In this document: positions 11,473-23,000 of the stretch, piece by piece
Numbering within the stretch: the first letter of the stretch is position 1
How the letters are laid out: every line of letters begins with the position of its first letter
From: Nomia melanderi
Lineage: Eukaryota > Arthropoda > Insecta > Hymenoptera > Halictidae
Length of the DNA: 64,000 nt
NCBI RefSeq assembly: GCF_051020985.1
Contig: NC_135002.1
Coordinates: 806,001-870,000 of the forward strand
Reading direction: 5' to 3'
Position numbers and translations under genes: made by a program
Notes under the pieces: model-generated
What the model was told of the DNA's origin: nothing
Databases searched by the model: none
Seen by the model: only the letters and a program-made list of their open reading frames with translations

Positions 11473-11839
11473 AGTCACGGTCCGGAGACACGAATTCGAG
11501 CTGTTCAATCTTGCCAGCGACGCTCGCTGGAAACCTCTGATTAGTTCAGGTGACTGTGTCCTCTCATCAAAACTGTGAATGTCACCCTTTGACGACGAAA
11601 ATCGTCGCTTCGGCTACTCGAAGCTTCCATATTTGGAGTACCTTCCAAACTAATTTAACTTACGGGGTACAATGTCGTATGTATAGCGGTGAAAGTCATG
11701 TTATCGTTGTTATTATGTCTTTGTTAATATCTATAATGAACACGTTAAGTATTGTGTCAGGTTAGTTCTGTGAATTTCTCGCTTGTTATCCATCTTATTA
11801 CTTATAATATCTTATTATCTTATTATCTAACTTATTATC

Positions 11840-12054
11840 CGCCACTTCTAAGTAGTGCAAGATTATTGAAAGTACACAAACCCTTTTGCAAACTCTGCTA
11901 AATTAAACACTGAATGCTTAAATCACAGAGAACAAGGAAACTGTGTACCGATTCCTTTCTGTTCGAACAGTTAAATCATTTCCTCACAACTAGGTACTCC
12001 AAACATGGAAGTTAGATCTCAGCAAAACGCCGACATTCGTCCGCAAACGGTTAA
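11840..12054. mobile_element. TTAA MITE, family C (GTCCGCAAACGGTTAA end)
   Basis: The interior (TCTGCTAAATTAAACACTGAA, GAACAAGGAAACTGTGTACCG, CGACATTCGTCCGCAAAC) matches the complete copy at 30638-30850. The right TTAA is intact and the left end is decayed. Confidence 0.7.
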
Positions 12055-13747
12055 TAATCTCGGACTATCTCCTATTCCCAGTGTCTATCAAAAATTTCAT
12101 TCATTTGGTCTCCACTGCAAGTCTCCCGAGTTTATCCAGAGCGATCAAACACAAGGGAGCCGGCTCGTTCGGCGGAGTTTGTTTTCATTGGGGATGAATT
12201 ACCGAATTGGGGAGCGTCTCGAGACCGTTCCCGGCCGGTCCGCCGCGACGATAAATATTTTGCACGACGTAACGCCGTCGGACGTCACGGCGCGCGTGGC
12301 GCGGAGGGGTGGGGAACGGAAAGAAGGGAAAAAAGAAGTTTCGTGCGTCGCTTGATCCCTCAACCCCTGTTCTCGTTCTTCTCGTTCGCTCTGCTCGTCT
12401 GTCCTCGTTTCCCAGTCTGCCTCTCTCTTTCTCTCTTTCTCTCTCTCTCTCTCGCCCTCTACCCCGTGCACAGAGTTGAAAAGCGAGCGTGGGCGTCCGG
12501 GTGGTTGCTCGTGGGCGTAACGGGGCGCTGCGTGGGCGTACGGCCTGTTGCGGGGGCTGAAGAAGTACGGCCGGGGACTGAATACGGGAAGCGGTGCCAC
12601 GATTTCACCGTCGTCAGCGCGCGCTGCGTGCTCCGGACAGCGAGAGGAAAATCCGTTGCGAAACGCCGGCCCGGCGATCGACGTCGCCGTGCTCCACCGC
12701 AGGAATTACGTGCTCCCGACCCTCTTACGCGATGAAAATTGCAGCCCGTAACGTTGCCGAATTTACCTTCCAATTCGCTAATGCTGGCCTGTATTTTATC
12801 GAGCAACGTCGCGAGCTACTGGACTGGGGATTCCCCTGGTCCGAGGACTATCGCTTCTCTTGGTAACTCGAAGCGGATGGAGGGACTCGCGTGTGACTTG
12901 TTATGAACATTAGGGTTGGTGTATTCTTCTTGTAGGTTTTTAGAGGTTTGTGTAATTCTAACGCCTTGATCTATAGTAACGTGTCGGACTAATTTTGAAC
13001 TGAATTTGAGAAATCAGTGTTCGTTTTCTTTAGAAGGAAATTGAGTATTATTTTTCTGTTATCAATGCAGTAACAGAAGTACAAGCATAAAAATTCTTTC
13101 TCTAATAAATTATTCCTGATGGGGTATTTACAGCGATCATAGTTAAAATAAATCATGCGAGGGATTAAGAATTACTGAAGGAGAATCTTAATAGTACTAG
13201 TTTCCTAATATAGACAGCTATAAGAAATATTTCTCCGATTCCTGGAATGATCACGTATTTTTGTTTTTAGATTTCACCTCTCAGCGGAACATGGATAAAG
13301 TATCTTTAGAAGGATCTACTGCGAGCGATCAAACTGCTAAAAAAGGCATGTAGGAGGTATTTATAGTGGTCTCATAAGAAGCTTGGTAATATTACGTCCA
13401 GCCCACGCTGTATTCCAGTAACTACGAGGCGAAAACGCTGGAACCTTATTTCCAGCGTGAACTGTTTTCCCCGCTCGTGCGACGATCATTCTCGCGAACG
13501 GCGCGCCTCGTCGGGAGACGACGATATCGTCATCCGTAGCGACATCGTTCCCCCAGCGACTGTGGCCGGAAGAAGAGGAGTGAGTTAAGGGGATGCTGCG
13601 CTAGTCGCTTCCTTAGGGTACGTTACAGCGCAGTTGCAACACTGTCGGAACTGCACGTAAAACTACACGGAGCTGCGTTCAGTAATCGAGCAATGATACA
13701 CATAATATCGATGATTTAGCTTTACTAGAAACTCTACGAACGTACCC
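12055..13747. other. GC-rich, promoter-like stretch and intergenic DNA
   Basis: From about 12170 to 12860 the DNA is GC- and CpG-rich in a mostly AT-rich neighbourhood. A CT microsatellite lies at about 12418-12453 and repeated GGGCGT boxes near 12490-12545. Open frames occur on both strands here, as expected of GC-rich DNA, and none looks like a known protein. It may be a distal promoter or enhancer. 12880-13400 is AT-rich and featureless. Confidence 0.4.
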
Positions 13748-13858
13748 TTAACTCTAGAACTACCGAGCATTTAATACGATTAACATGCAATTCCTATAAA
13801 AATCATAACAATAGATTATTGTTACTTCTTACTGTTACTTCGGACCGCAAAGGGTTAA
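13748..13858. mobile_element. Short TTAA element with mixed ends
   Basis: This 111-bp element starts TTAACTCTAGAACTACCGAG (family D type) and ends CCGCAAAGGGTTAA (family C type), so it looks like a recombinant or deletion product of two families. Confidence 0.6.
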
Positions 13859-14584
13859 GCCGTTTATACTTCAAAACGCTACATCGCGAGTCACCAGAGT
13901 TCCTCAGAGAACTCGAAAACTAAAACTCCAAGATGGATTCTAACTGATTCTCATTCCAGTGTCAAGCCACGCTGACAAGCTCGCATTCGTCTGAAACCAC
14001 CGGTAAGACACGCGTGATGTTATCGGCAAGCAAGTTTAGAGCAGTAAGACTCGCTAGGATGTTGACGTGGAGGAAGATTTCAAGGATAGCGGGCCGAGTG
14101 TGCCGCTCCGATCGGGTCATAGCGTGGGCAGAGACACACGTAAGCTCCACACACGCACACACACAGACACACACACGGCCACACAATAGGGGAGCGAAGC
14201 GCGTGTGTGTGTACCATGTTCCGCCCGGCGGTTGTTGCGGTGGCTGGCGTGTGCGCGCCGACGCCGCGTCATATCAGCCCCGTATCAACGCGGACGGAGG
14301 GTGGTTTTCGCACAGACGTCGGGGCGGAAAGGGGAGCGCAGAGCGCGGCGGAGGGGGCCGGCGTGGGGCGGAGGAGGGTTGAGGGATAGACGGTGAGGCT
14401 TTCGTTCGGGGAGGGTGGGGGTGGTTGATCGACCGTATCCGCCGCCGGTTTTCTAGTCGCCCTGCTGAGCCCCGGCGCTCATTCCGCCTCGATCAGCCGA
14501 GCACACCGGTTCTCCGCAGACCCCGGAGAACTGTTCTCACGAGAGAGAGAAACAGGCAGGAGAGCAGGAACCTTTCAAGAGAAT
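13859..14584. other. CA repeat and GC-rich stretch
   Basis: A (CA)n-rich tract lies at about 14149-14180, followed by GC-rich sequence to 14580 with GGGGCGGAAAGG and GGAGGGTGGGGGTGG motifs. No convincing exon is seen. It could be a promoter or CpG-rich regulatory region upstream of the neuropeptide gene; this is inference. Confidence 0.4.
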
Positions 14585-15100
14585 ACTTTGCAGGCGGCTT
14601 CGAGAAAGGTAGAGGAATCTTGAGATATTCTTATTTCCCGTGTATATTTCTCTTTCCTTTTTTGCTTTGTCAGGGACTGTGGGGAGTTGCACGTTTGCAA
14701 CGAGAAATCCTTGAATGTTTCGTGTGTATATTTTGCTACTTTTATTTTGTTGTGGAAGAGAAAGGAACTTTTGAGAGGAAATTGTACAGGTAGTTTCAAC
14801 GAAGGAGGAAGCTTGATTTTTTTTATTTCCTGTGTTTGTCTTTCCTTTTTTAGTTTGTCAGGGGACAGTGGGGAGTTGTAGGTTTACAAGGAGGAATCCT
14901 TGAATGTTTCATGTGTATTATATTTTGCTACTTTCTTTATTTTCTTGGGGAAAAGAAAGCAGGAACTTTTGATAGAAAATTCTACAGGTAGTTTCAAGAA
15001 AGGTAGAGGAATTTTGAAATATTTATATTTCCCGTGTATTTTGTATCTGACCCGTTTTCCTTGTTTTGCTGGGTGGGGGTGGTTCGTGGGGGATGTTTAA
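14585..15100. repeat. Tandem duplication, about 197-bp unit, 2.5 copies
   Basis: Blocks such as AAAGGTAGAGGAAT..CCCGTGTAT, CAGTGGGGAGTTG and AATCCTTGAATGTTTC recur at about 14600, 14796 and 14996. The unit is pyrimidine/T-rich and non-coding. Confidence 0.8.
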
Positions 15101-16087
15101 TTGTATAATTCAGTGTAAATTTGGATCGCGGGGGCGATCACTCGATCGATTTAATTGCCCGAGCTTCCGTGAGATAAAGCCCGGCTAAAATTGGAGTTTA
15201 CATCGGTTATTTCGAGTTATTTCGGAGGCTTCGAAATTATTCGGGTTGCAAATAGTTTGCTCAATCGCTCGGTAGTTTCCATATTTTAAATTACCCCCTA
15301 TTTCATTTCAAATGCTCCATTGTTTTCTTAATTATCCCATTGCAATCGCACGATTTTTACAATATTCCTCATCATTGCAATTTTCATATTTAATCTCGCT
15401 AAAAACCACATAATAACCATTAGAATCTTAATATTTACTTCTCATACACTAGAAACTCCTCCCAAAAATATTTAACTAAATCCTCCCCAACTCTGAAAAA
15501 TTCATTATCCCAAAACTTACATTTTCCAGTGAAACCCAAAAATGTCGCTACGTTAAATTAAACTTCGAACCGTTCCGCATCGCGTTCAAAAATGTTCCAT
15601 TCACTTTCAACTCACCAATTTAGAAAACGTATTAATATACACCACAATCAAAATGCCACATTGCAGAGTAAAGCAAGACTCTTAGCATATTCCACATCCC
15701 AGCTCGAACAATTTCACCCTCGAACAATTTCGCTACCTCTATTTACAACGTTTCCCTTGGAACGTTATTTTCGGCGGGAATAAGAATTGCACAGAGCTCT
15801 CGAAAGTTGAAAAATGCGTTCGGAATGCGAGCGGGCGGAACGGGTTGACGTCAGCGTCTTACCCGCCAGACAGGGCTTGTCAATGGAGGCACGGTCAATG
15901 AAATGCATCTTTAATTGCGGGTCGCATAGACGCGTGCACAAACGCAAGAAACGACTATAGCGTTTCCGCGGACGCAACAAGTGTGCACGATTTCTGGGTC
16001 TACTATATCCGGTTCCGTTCGATTCCGCCGCCTCGCCGCGATTGGCCCTCGCCCGTGAACGAAGTCCGAAAATTCGACTACTCATGC
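15101..16087. other. Intergenic, nothing recognised
   Basis: This is AT-rich DNA with A-rich stretches near 15400-15560, then moderately GC-rich near 15780-16070. No exon, RNA gene or element boundary could be supported. Confidence 0.4.
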
Positions 16088-16416
16088 AACGAAAATTGAA
16101 TGAAATTGAAAATTGAACTGCGTTGCTAAGTAGGCTCTATACGAAATTTTCATTTGAACCGTAACAATTTTTTGTTTTATTTATCAATTCGGTTTCTAAT
16201 ATCGCGTTGCAATCGAGAAAAGTATCCATTGTCACTGAGAACACTGCGTAACGAAAATTGAAAGAAATTGAAAATTGAACTGCGTTGCTGAGTAGGCTCT
16301 ATACGAAATGATTATCATTTGAACCGTAACAATTTTTTATTTTATTTATCAATTCGGTTTCTAATATCGCGTTGCAATCGAGAAAAGTACCCATTGTCAC
16401 TGAGAACACTACGTAA
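16088..16416. repeat. Tandem duplication, about 163-bp unit, 2 copies
   Basis: The unit ACGAAAATTGAA..CTGCGTTGCT..TCGGTTTCTAATATCG..CACTGAGAACACT is present twice in direct orientation with only a few differences, indicating a recent duplication. Confidence 0.9.
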
Positions 16417-16879
16417 CATCACCGTAATGTTAACAAAATATTACCACCGTGTGTTTAGCTCTATACCGTGCAACTTTCGTCTGAAGCATTTCTTTGTGTC
16501 ACTCGTACTCCTTCCGTTATCGAGTTTTGTCCAGGAAATGGCCGTTTGGCCGGACTATGCGACAACGCAACTCGCTGAACTTTTCAACCCCTTTCGATCT
16601 CGAAAGCTCTCGTCCGCGATTTTCACGGACTCTTCGGACTTGAATTCTGGTCGATTGGTTCTTGAGAATTGCAGCTAATTCCCTCGGTTGAGCATCTTCC
16701 ATTCGACTCTCGAGCACGGAAATAAATGGCGCTTGAAGTACATTTCGCGTCGCTCGTTATTATTCGTTATAAGTAGGAATGCTGAAATTTGTATTCTATT
16801 CTTGAGTGAACTACTGACCTTGGATGCGTTAACCCTTTGTGCTATGAATTTTCCCATAACTGTTCTCGGATAAAGATAA

Positions 16880-17065
16880 TTCATCACTAAAACTAGCAGT
16901 TAAATTGACTTTTTGACGTTGCTCTGTAGAAACTTCAAGGGTGCATCTGTTGAGACTTCAATTAATATATAATTCGGTTCGCGTATCGCTAAATAATTTC
17001 ATCAATAGCTTCTCAGAGCATCTGTTATCTCTTTAACACTAGAACTACCGAACAGTCGAACTGAA
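16880..17065. mobile_element. Family D fragment followed by a second family D end
   Basis: 16880-17030 matches the interior of the family D copy at 24323 (TAGAAACTTCAAG, AATTCGGTTCGCGTATCG, CATCTGTTAT). It then breaks off at TTTAACACTAGAACTACCGAAC near 17034, the start of another family D copy, so one element probably interrupts the other at a TTAA. Confidence 0.55.
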
Positions 17066-17616
17066 TTCTCAAATTTTTCTATGGGAACTTCAACAGTGCT
17101 GAATCTACGTTTATTCCACGGATCAATCATTACTAATAAAAAGGCACCATTCGATCCATCGATTAGAAATAGATTAATATTTCAAAGCAAAACTTTCAAA
17201 GGTAATCGTGCAATGTTATCTTCTTTTACAATTGTTTCCAATCCATCGTCAACCATTATTCAAAGACAAGTAATTTTATACCAGTTTAACTTTCGCCATA
17301 GATCAATTTAAACAGGGCCATTCTTGAATCCGAGATCGCCCACGTTCAATTCGAAACTACAGGTTACCGTCATTAATTAGACCGGCGATCCCGGCGCGTA
17401 TTACCAATTAATCCTAACGAGGTTCCGCACTTTCGATCGGCCTCCCGCGCGAGCGCTGCATCGTTGCGCGTTCGTTTGAACTCTGACATTCCGGCGCGAT
17501 AGAATGGCCATTAGGAAGCGGCGATCACCGAGCGCTTTCAGTGCTCTTGTCTCGCATTTACCGGTATCATCGAAGCGACAACTACAATATTTTATGTTAC
17601 GCCCTTTATCGAACCT

Positions 17617-17937
17617 TTCATTGCGATTAAATTTATATTGCGGTGATTTTAAAGTCGCATTCACAGTGAAGCCATTAACAACTCTTAAATACACGGTTAC
17701 TTATTGCATAATAATAGTTATTACTTATTGCATAATAGTAGTTGTATAAATGATATAGTATATACATTACAATGTTTTATAATAAATCTTTTATTGAATA
17801 TTTCATTACGATTAAATTTATATTGAGGTGATTTTAAGGTCGCGTTCACAGTGAAGCCACTAACAACCGTTGAGTACATAGTTACTTATTGCATAACAGT
17901 AGTTGTATAAATGATGTAGTATGTACATTACAAAGTT
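17617..17937. repeat. Direct duplication, about 185-bp unit, 2 copies
   Basis: CGATTAAATTTATATTG..CACAGTGAAGCC..TAGTTGTATAAATGAT occurs twice. The first copy carries an extra short duplication of TTACTTATTGCATAATA. Confidence 0.85.
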
Positions 17938-18129
17938 TCTTTTCTTGAGAGTTTCCCCAGTCATTACAGTGACGAACTCCAGTTTCCTTATTTCGCCGTT
18001 ACCGATATCTTGAAAGTTTGAAATATCCGGAATGATGTAAAGACTGAATAATTTCACTTGAATATTATAACAAACACGAAGAAATCTGTTATCATAATGT
18101 TTAGAAGGACTCCGTATAAATCGCAATGC

Positions 18130-18655
18130 ATTGTTAACGCTACTGCCGAGTACTTAAACCGACTTCTGAAAATTGCTTCGCGAGAGCCGCAAGCGTGTAA
18201 TTATTCAGATTTCAATTAACTTATATATCAATTTACTAAATCAGTTTCCGTAATAATTTCTGAAACAAGTACCTGCGGCTTTCCAATCTACTACCGACCA
18301 TTTTCCTATAGAAACGCCAACGGTGCAATTCAGATTTTAACCCTTTGCACTCCGTAGGCGCCTCTCAGTCGCCACTCGATTTGGTATAGCAAAATTATGA
18401 AGTATAATATGTAACGTCAAGTTCCGTAAGATACATGAATATGTGAAATATTAAATGTCTCATGAAATGTTGACTATATTTCATCATAAAGTGTATTGGG
18501 TATTTCTGGTAGAAATCTCTTGTAGTGCAAATGGTTAATTGATTTCCAATTCCGTTTTGCGTATCGTTAAAACGTCTGTTATCTTCTCGGTAGTCGTAAA
18601 AGAAGAAATCCGGAGTGGGTCGTTCTGACTCACCTGGCAGTTCCGTCGTTAATTG
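18130..18655. mobile_element. Family D-like outer element interrupted by a family B MITE
   Basis: The left part (ACTGCCGAGTAC..CCTATAGAAACGCCAACGGTGCAATTCAG) and the right part (TTGATTTCCAATTCCGTTTTGCG..AACGTCTGTTATC..GGCAGTTCCGTCGTTAA) align to consecutive parts of intact family D copies. They are separated by the element at 18337-18538. Confidence 0.6.
18337..18538. mobile_element. TTAA MITE, family B variant, nested
   Basis: A 202-bp element runs from TTAACCCTTTGCACTCCGTAG to GTAGTGCAAATGGTTAA, flanked on both sides by TTAA. It splits a family D-like sequence at an internal TTAA, as expected for piggyBac-type insertion with duplication of the target. Confidence 0.8.
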
Positions 18656-18894
18656 TACACCTAATTACCGATAGAAACCGACCGCATTGCGTGAACTAAT
18701 CGCGCGTGTGCAGCGAGTCGTGATTCGATTATCGGGGAAGAGTAGGCGCTACCAGGGAACCCCCGCAGCATCCATCTGCCCCGTGCCGCTGGTTCCGGCG
18801 CAGCGAATTCGCCGCCTCTAATTCGATCCCGGCCGTGAATCGATATTCCGACGATTAGATTAGGCACTCGGCTCGCTGGGCTCTCTACCGCGTC

Positions 18895-18905
18895 TATTTA
18901 TAAAA
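18895..18905 (+). promoter_or_regulatory. candidate TATA box upstream of the neuropeptide gene
   Basis: TATTTATAAAA lies in a GC-rich context (CTACCGCGTC before, CGCGTCCGAACC after), about 1.1 kb before the first coding exon of the prohormone gene. That exon begins directly after an acceptor (CTTTCCAG), so an upstream non-coding exon is expected. This is the best promoter candidate in reach, but no transcript evidence is available. Confidence 0.3.
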
Positions 18906-19659
18906 CGCGTCCGAACCGTGTAACATGGAAATTGTAAAATCGCGACGATCGTGAAGACCTTCTTCTTCGCGATCTTCCGTGATAAATTATTTTGCTCGGC
19001 AGTCTTCTGGCAGCGTCGCGTTAGTTTAGTTTCGCGTTGTGGGAGATTGTATTTTTATTATAAATTATAGGTTTGCGAGAGGTGTTATGTCTGTTATATT
19101 TGGATTGTAGATGTTTGTTATGATTCTGTACGATTATTGTAATATTTATTTATGATTGTCGCGTTGGTAGCAATTTTCTTTGCGTATTTTGTACTTTCTT
19201 CGAATAATCGTGATGGATTCAGGAATTTTGAAATTGTTCGAGTAGGAATATCGAGAATGGCGAAAGATGTGGTGTACTGTCGGTTCGGATCGGCGAAGCG
19301 TTTCCCGGGTCGCGCGTTCGATTGCCAGGTATCGATGGGCGTTCGAATTACGATGGAATGGTACCTGAGGATTTGCAACCTCTTATAGCAACCGCGACAC
19401 GGTATGCCGGTTAATTTTTCACGTGCAATGGAAATAGATTCCTGACATTTCGCATTATGTGACATTTAAGCGTCTTTCGTAGTGACCTGCTATCTTCATT
19501 TCAACGTAAACTTCGACTTGTGCAGCGACGGGAGCACTTTATACTAACGACGCTTTCAATCTAGATTAAAAAACGAATGCGCCTGGGAAAGTGGCTGGTA
19601 TCGATTTTAAGTTCTTTCGTCTTGGCTGGTGTCGAAAAATCAGGGGAATTTCTGTTTCA

Positions 19660-19967
19660 TAGTTCTTTAGTTTGCTATTTTTATAGTTTCTTAGTTACTT
19701 AGATTCTTAGTTCCTTAGTTCCTTAGTTTCTTAGTTCCTTGGTTCCTTAGCTCCTTAGTTCTTTAGTTCCTTAGCTCCTAAATTCCTTAGTTCCTTAGTT
19801 CTTTAGTTCTTTAGTTCTTTAGTTCCTTAGTTCCTTAGTTTCTTAGTTCCTTAGTTCCTTAGTTCCTTAGTTCCTTAGTTCCTTAGTTCCTTAGTCCCTT
19901 AGTTGCTCAGTTACTCAGTTGCTCAGTTGCTCAGTTGCTCAGTTCCTTAGTTCCTTAGTTCCTTATT
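19660..19967. repeat. 8-bp tandem array, TTAGTTCC unit
   Basis: About 300 bp of an 8-bp repeat, mostly TTAGTTCC with TTAGTTCT and CAGTTGCT variants. It ends 38 bp before the acceptor of the first coding exon of the neuropeptide gene, so it acts as a pyrimidine-rich extension of that splice site region. Confidence 0.92.
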
Positions 19968-20005
19968 CAACCCACTAATCCCCAAACCTCATTGCCGCTT
20001 TCCAG

Positions 20006-23000
20006 ATGATCTCGTGGGTAGGATTGCTAAGTCTGTGCTCGGTCGTTTTGTTGGCCGAATCTCTACCGCCATTCCTGGACCAGGAGGAGAAAAAGCCTTT
20101 ACTGATCATAAGACCAAAACGTAAGAATCCAGATCCTGTTTCGACAAATTGTTCGACAGTCACCCCTTAATACACAGCGTTTGTTTCACAGCTAAGAAAG
20201 CGCAGGAGGTGCTGATGTTCGGTAATCAGCAGAATCATCAGCCGGAAGCCAATTCCGGAACGACTTACACGTCCAACACGGAGAAGAGTAAGACCCTTCA
20301 ATTATCGTAGCTCTTAATAAAATCAAAAATCTGACGTTGCGCTCAAAATTGTCAGTCTCTGATTCCAAACGTACATCTATTTTTCTTATTAATTCCCAAA
20401 TCGATTAAACTAAAGAATAACGATTCACTGTAGAATGTTAGTCGTTTATCCTTCTGTTTGAAATTGCCTGTTCCCCTTTATCCGTTAATTACAACTATTT
20501 CTACTAATCTGTATCCCATCTCTACCGTAGGAAACCTCCCTTCGTCGGGTTTGGGTGGATTGAAGGTAGCGCTAGCGAAAGAAGATCCCACTCGCTCGAA
20601 ATCCTCTTCAGTCCGCGATGATTTCTCCCCTTATGACAAGAACTACGAGTAAGCGTCCCATCGACCTATTCCTCGATTACAGGAGAACAATCTTGCAACT
20701 TTACCACGTTTCGCTATAACTTTATTGCTGCAACTAACATAAGAACAATTGTGTTCACTCGACATCGCACGTTTCCATTACCTCAAAGTCGTTTTTCGGT
20801 GCCGTTCCGACAGGTTCGAAGTGGAGGACGATGTGAACGTGTTGGGCCAAAAGGAGTCCAACGCCTGGAACGATCCGCCGTACAGTCGTTACTACTCGAA
20901 CGAGGACCGCAGGAAGAAGTCCGAGAAAGCTGCGATCGTCGGGACGACCACCACGAAACCGGCCACCGTCTCTTATCAATCGCCGACGTCCACGCAGCAG
21001 TCGGTGCAGCCGCAGGTGAAGAGAAGGTGAGTCGAAATGATTTGTTACTTCGAATTATCCTGTAATATTCATCCTTTAGAGAGAATGTTCAGTTACGAAC
21101 GATACAGATTTCTTCTCCTTCCGGCGAATCATTGACTAGAGTCATTATAATCAACGAAGCTGTCGACAATCGGTTGAACTTTGCGTTTCACGAGTTTCCG
21201 AGTGAAATTTTAATTTATTTATTATTAAGTTTATTTATTATTAAGTGATTAATCCAATTACTAGAAACGCACGAATATTCTCAATCCTAACACGACTAAC
21301 AAAACGCAAAAATTCCCGATCCGTATATATCGCCCCAAAATATCGAAATACACGTAGTTTATTTACAACGTACGTGGAAACTACTGCGCAGTAGAGTAAT
21401 TGCTCAGCAGCTATTCCTGCCGGGCCGTTGACAAAGATAGTCGAACGCGAGAAAATAATATCGGCTCGCAGTTATATACGGTGGTTGCGTAACGTAGCTT
21501 GTTCCAGAAGCGTTTCCGACAGCCGGCGCGTTGGGGTAGTTTTTAATTGGTCAGCTGAACGTGGACGAGGGTTGTTGGCGAGACAGTTTGACCGTGTTAC
21601 CGTCGCAATGTATTTCTCTGTTGGCCTCCGTCCTCTCTGCTTTTGCACTTCGGACGTGTGGCTGTGCGTGGGCGAACTCACCTGTGGAACACGCGTGTAT
21701 ACACAAGGGGTGGCTCTGCGTCGGAGCGGACGGTGAATCGAATTCGGTTGAACCGCTCACGATTGTTCCGCCACTCCTCGGTTTTAGAGAGAAGTTGGAG
21801 GAAGGGAATGAAAGGGAGAGATTGGGAAAATAGGAGAGCAGGGAGAGAAGTTGAGGGAAGAAAGGTTAGAAGAAAGAAAAGTGGAAAATATTGATGTTAA
21901 AATGTGGTGAAATATTTGGATGTAATATTGAGGAGTCGAGGGATTGAGTGATTGAAAGAGAGGATTAGAGGATTGGTACATTGAGAGACCGAGGGATTAA
22001 TTAGTTCTATTGAAGGTGTAAAAGGTTTATGTTAAAATGTGGTGAAATATTTAGATGTGATATTGAGGAGTCGAGGGGTTGGAAGATTGAAAGAGAGGAT
22101 TAGAGGATTGAAACATTGAGAGACCGAGGGATCAATTAGTTTTATTGAAGGTATAAAGTATTTATGTTAAAATCTAGTGAAATACTTAGATGTAATGAGG
22201 AGTCGAGAGAGAAAGATTAAAGGATTGAAACATTGAGAGTGTAAAATATTTAACAAAACAAAAGTGTAAAATATTTATATTAAAATATACATACAACATT
22301 TATATACACTATTGAGAAATCGAGAGAATCGAAAAATCAAGAGACCAAGGAACAGAAAAATCGAACCAAATATAAAATATAAAAACTGCGACTAATTCTA
22401 AAAGAAAACTAGAAAAAGAAAGATCAATAGAAAAGTAGGAGATTCAAAGAGAGGAAGATCAATAAGGAAACGATACAGGAACGAAGAAAGAAACAGTGAA
22501 ACGAACAGAGAAACGTAGAGAAGGTTAGAAAGAGAGGAGTTCCACCCTTCGCGCAGCGAAACCCGAGGCGGGAGAGCGACATCATCCCCCGTTTTCTTCG
22601 ACGTTCCTTTCTGAATGGGGATGAGAGAGGGCCGGCGAGGGCGTTGCCCCCGGCAGGAACGGCGGTCGACTTGACGACCAAGTCGTTCGATACGACTCGG
22701 GGAGGCTGTCGTTATCGGGGGCTGATCATGAACCGGCGAGCGCCTTTCCAACCCCCGGCAACCCCTCCCGCAGGAATAACTCTCGATTCCAATGCTGAGC
22801 GTACCAGTATTTTCTGCGCGTTCAGTCCTGCGGTTAACACGTTAAGCGCCACGAAAATCTTGAGCGTTTCCCCATAGAGTTTGTCTTTTGCAGCAAAGAA
22901 AAGTAGGAATAATTATGAATTGTTTGGCGTTGCGTCTTGTCTGTTACGATTGTTTTTTAGTCATTCGGATCTACATTGGATTGAAGTTTTCGATGATTAA

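Noticed and set aside
12199..12806. Several 115-133-codon frames on both strands
   Set aside because: GC-rich DNA with few stop codons in any frame; mutually overlapping and Arg/Pro-rich without family features.
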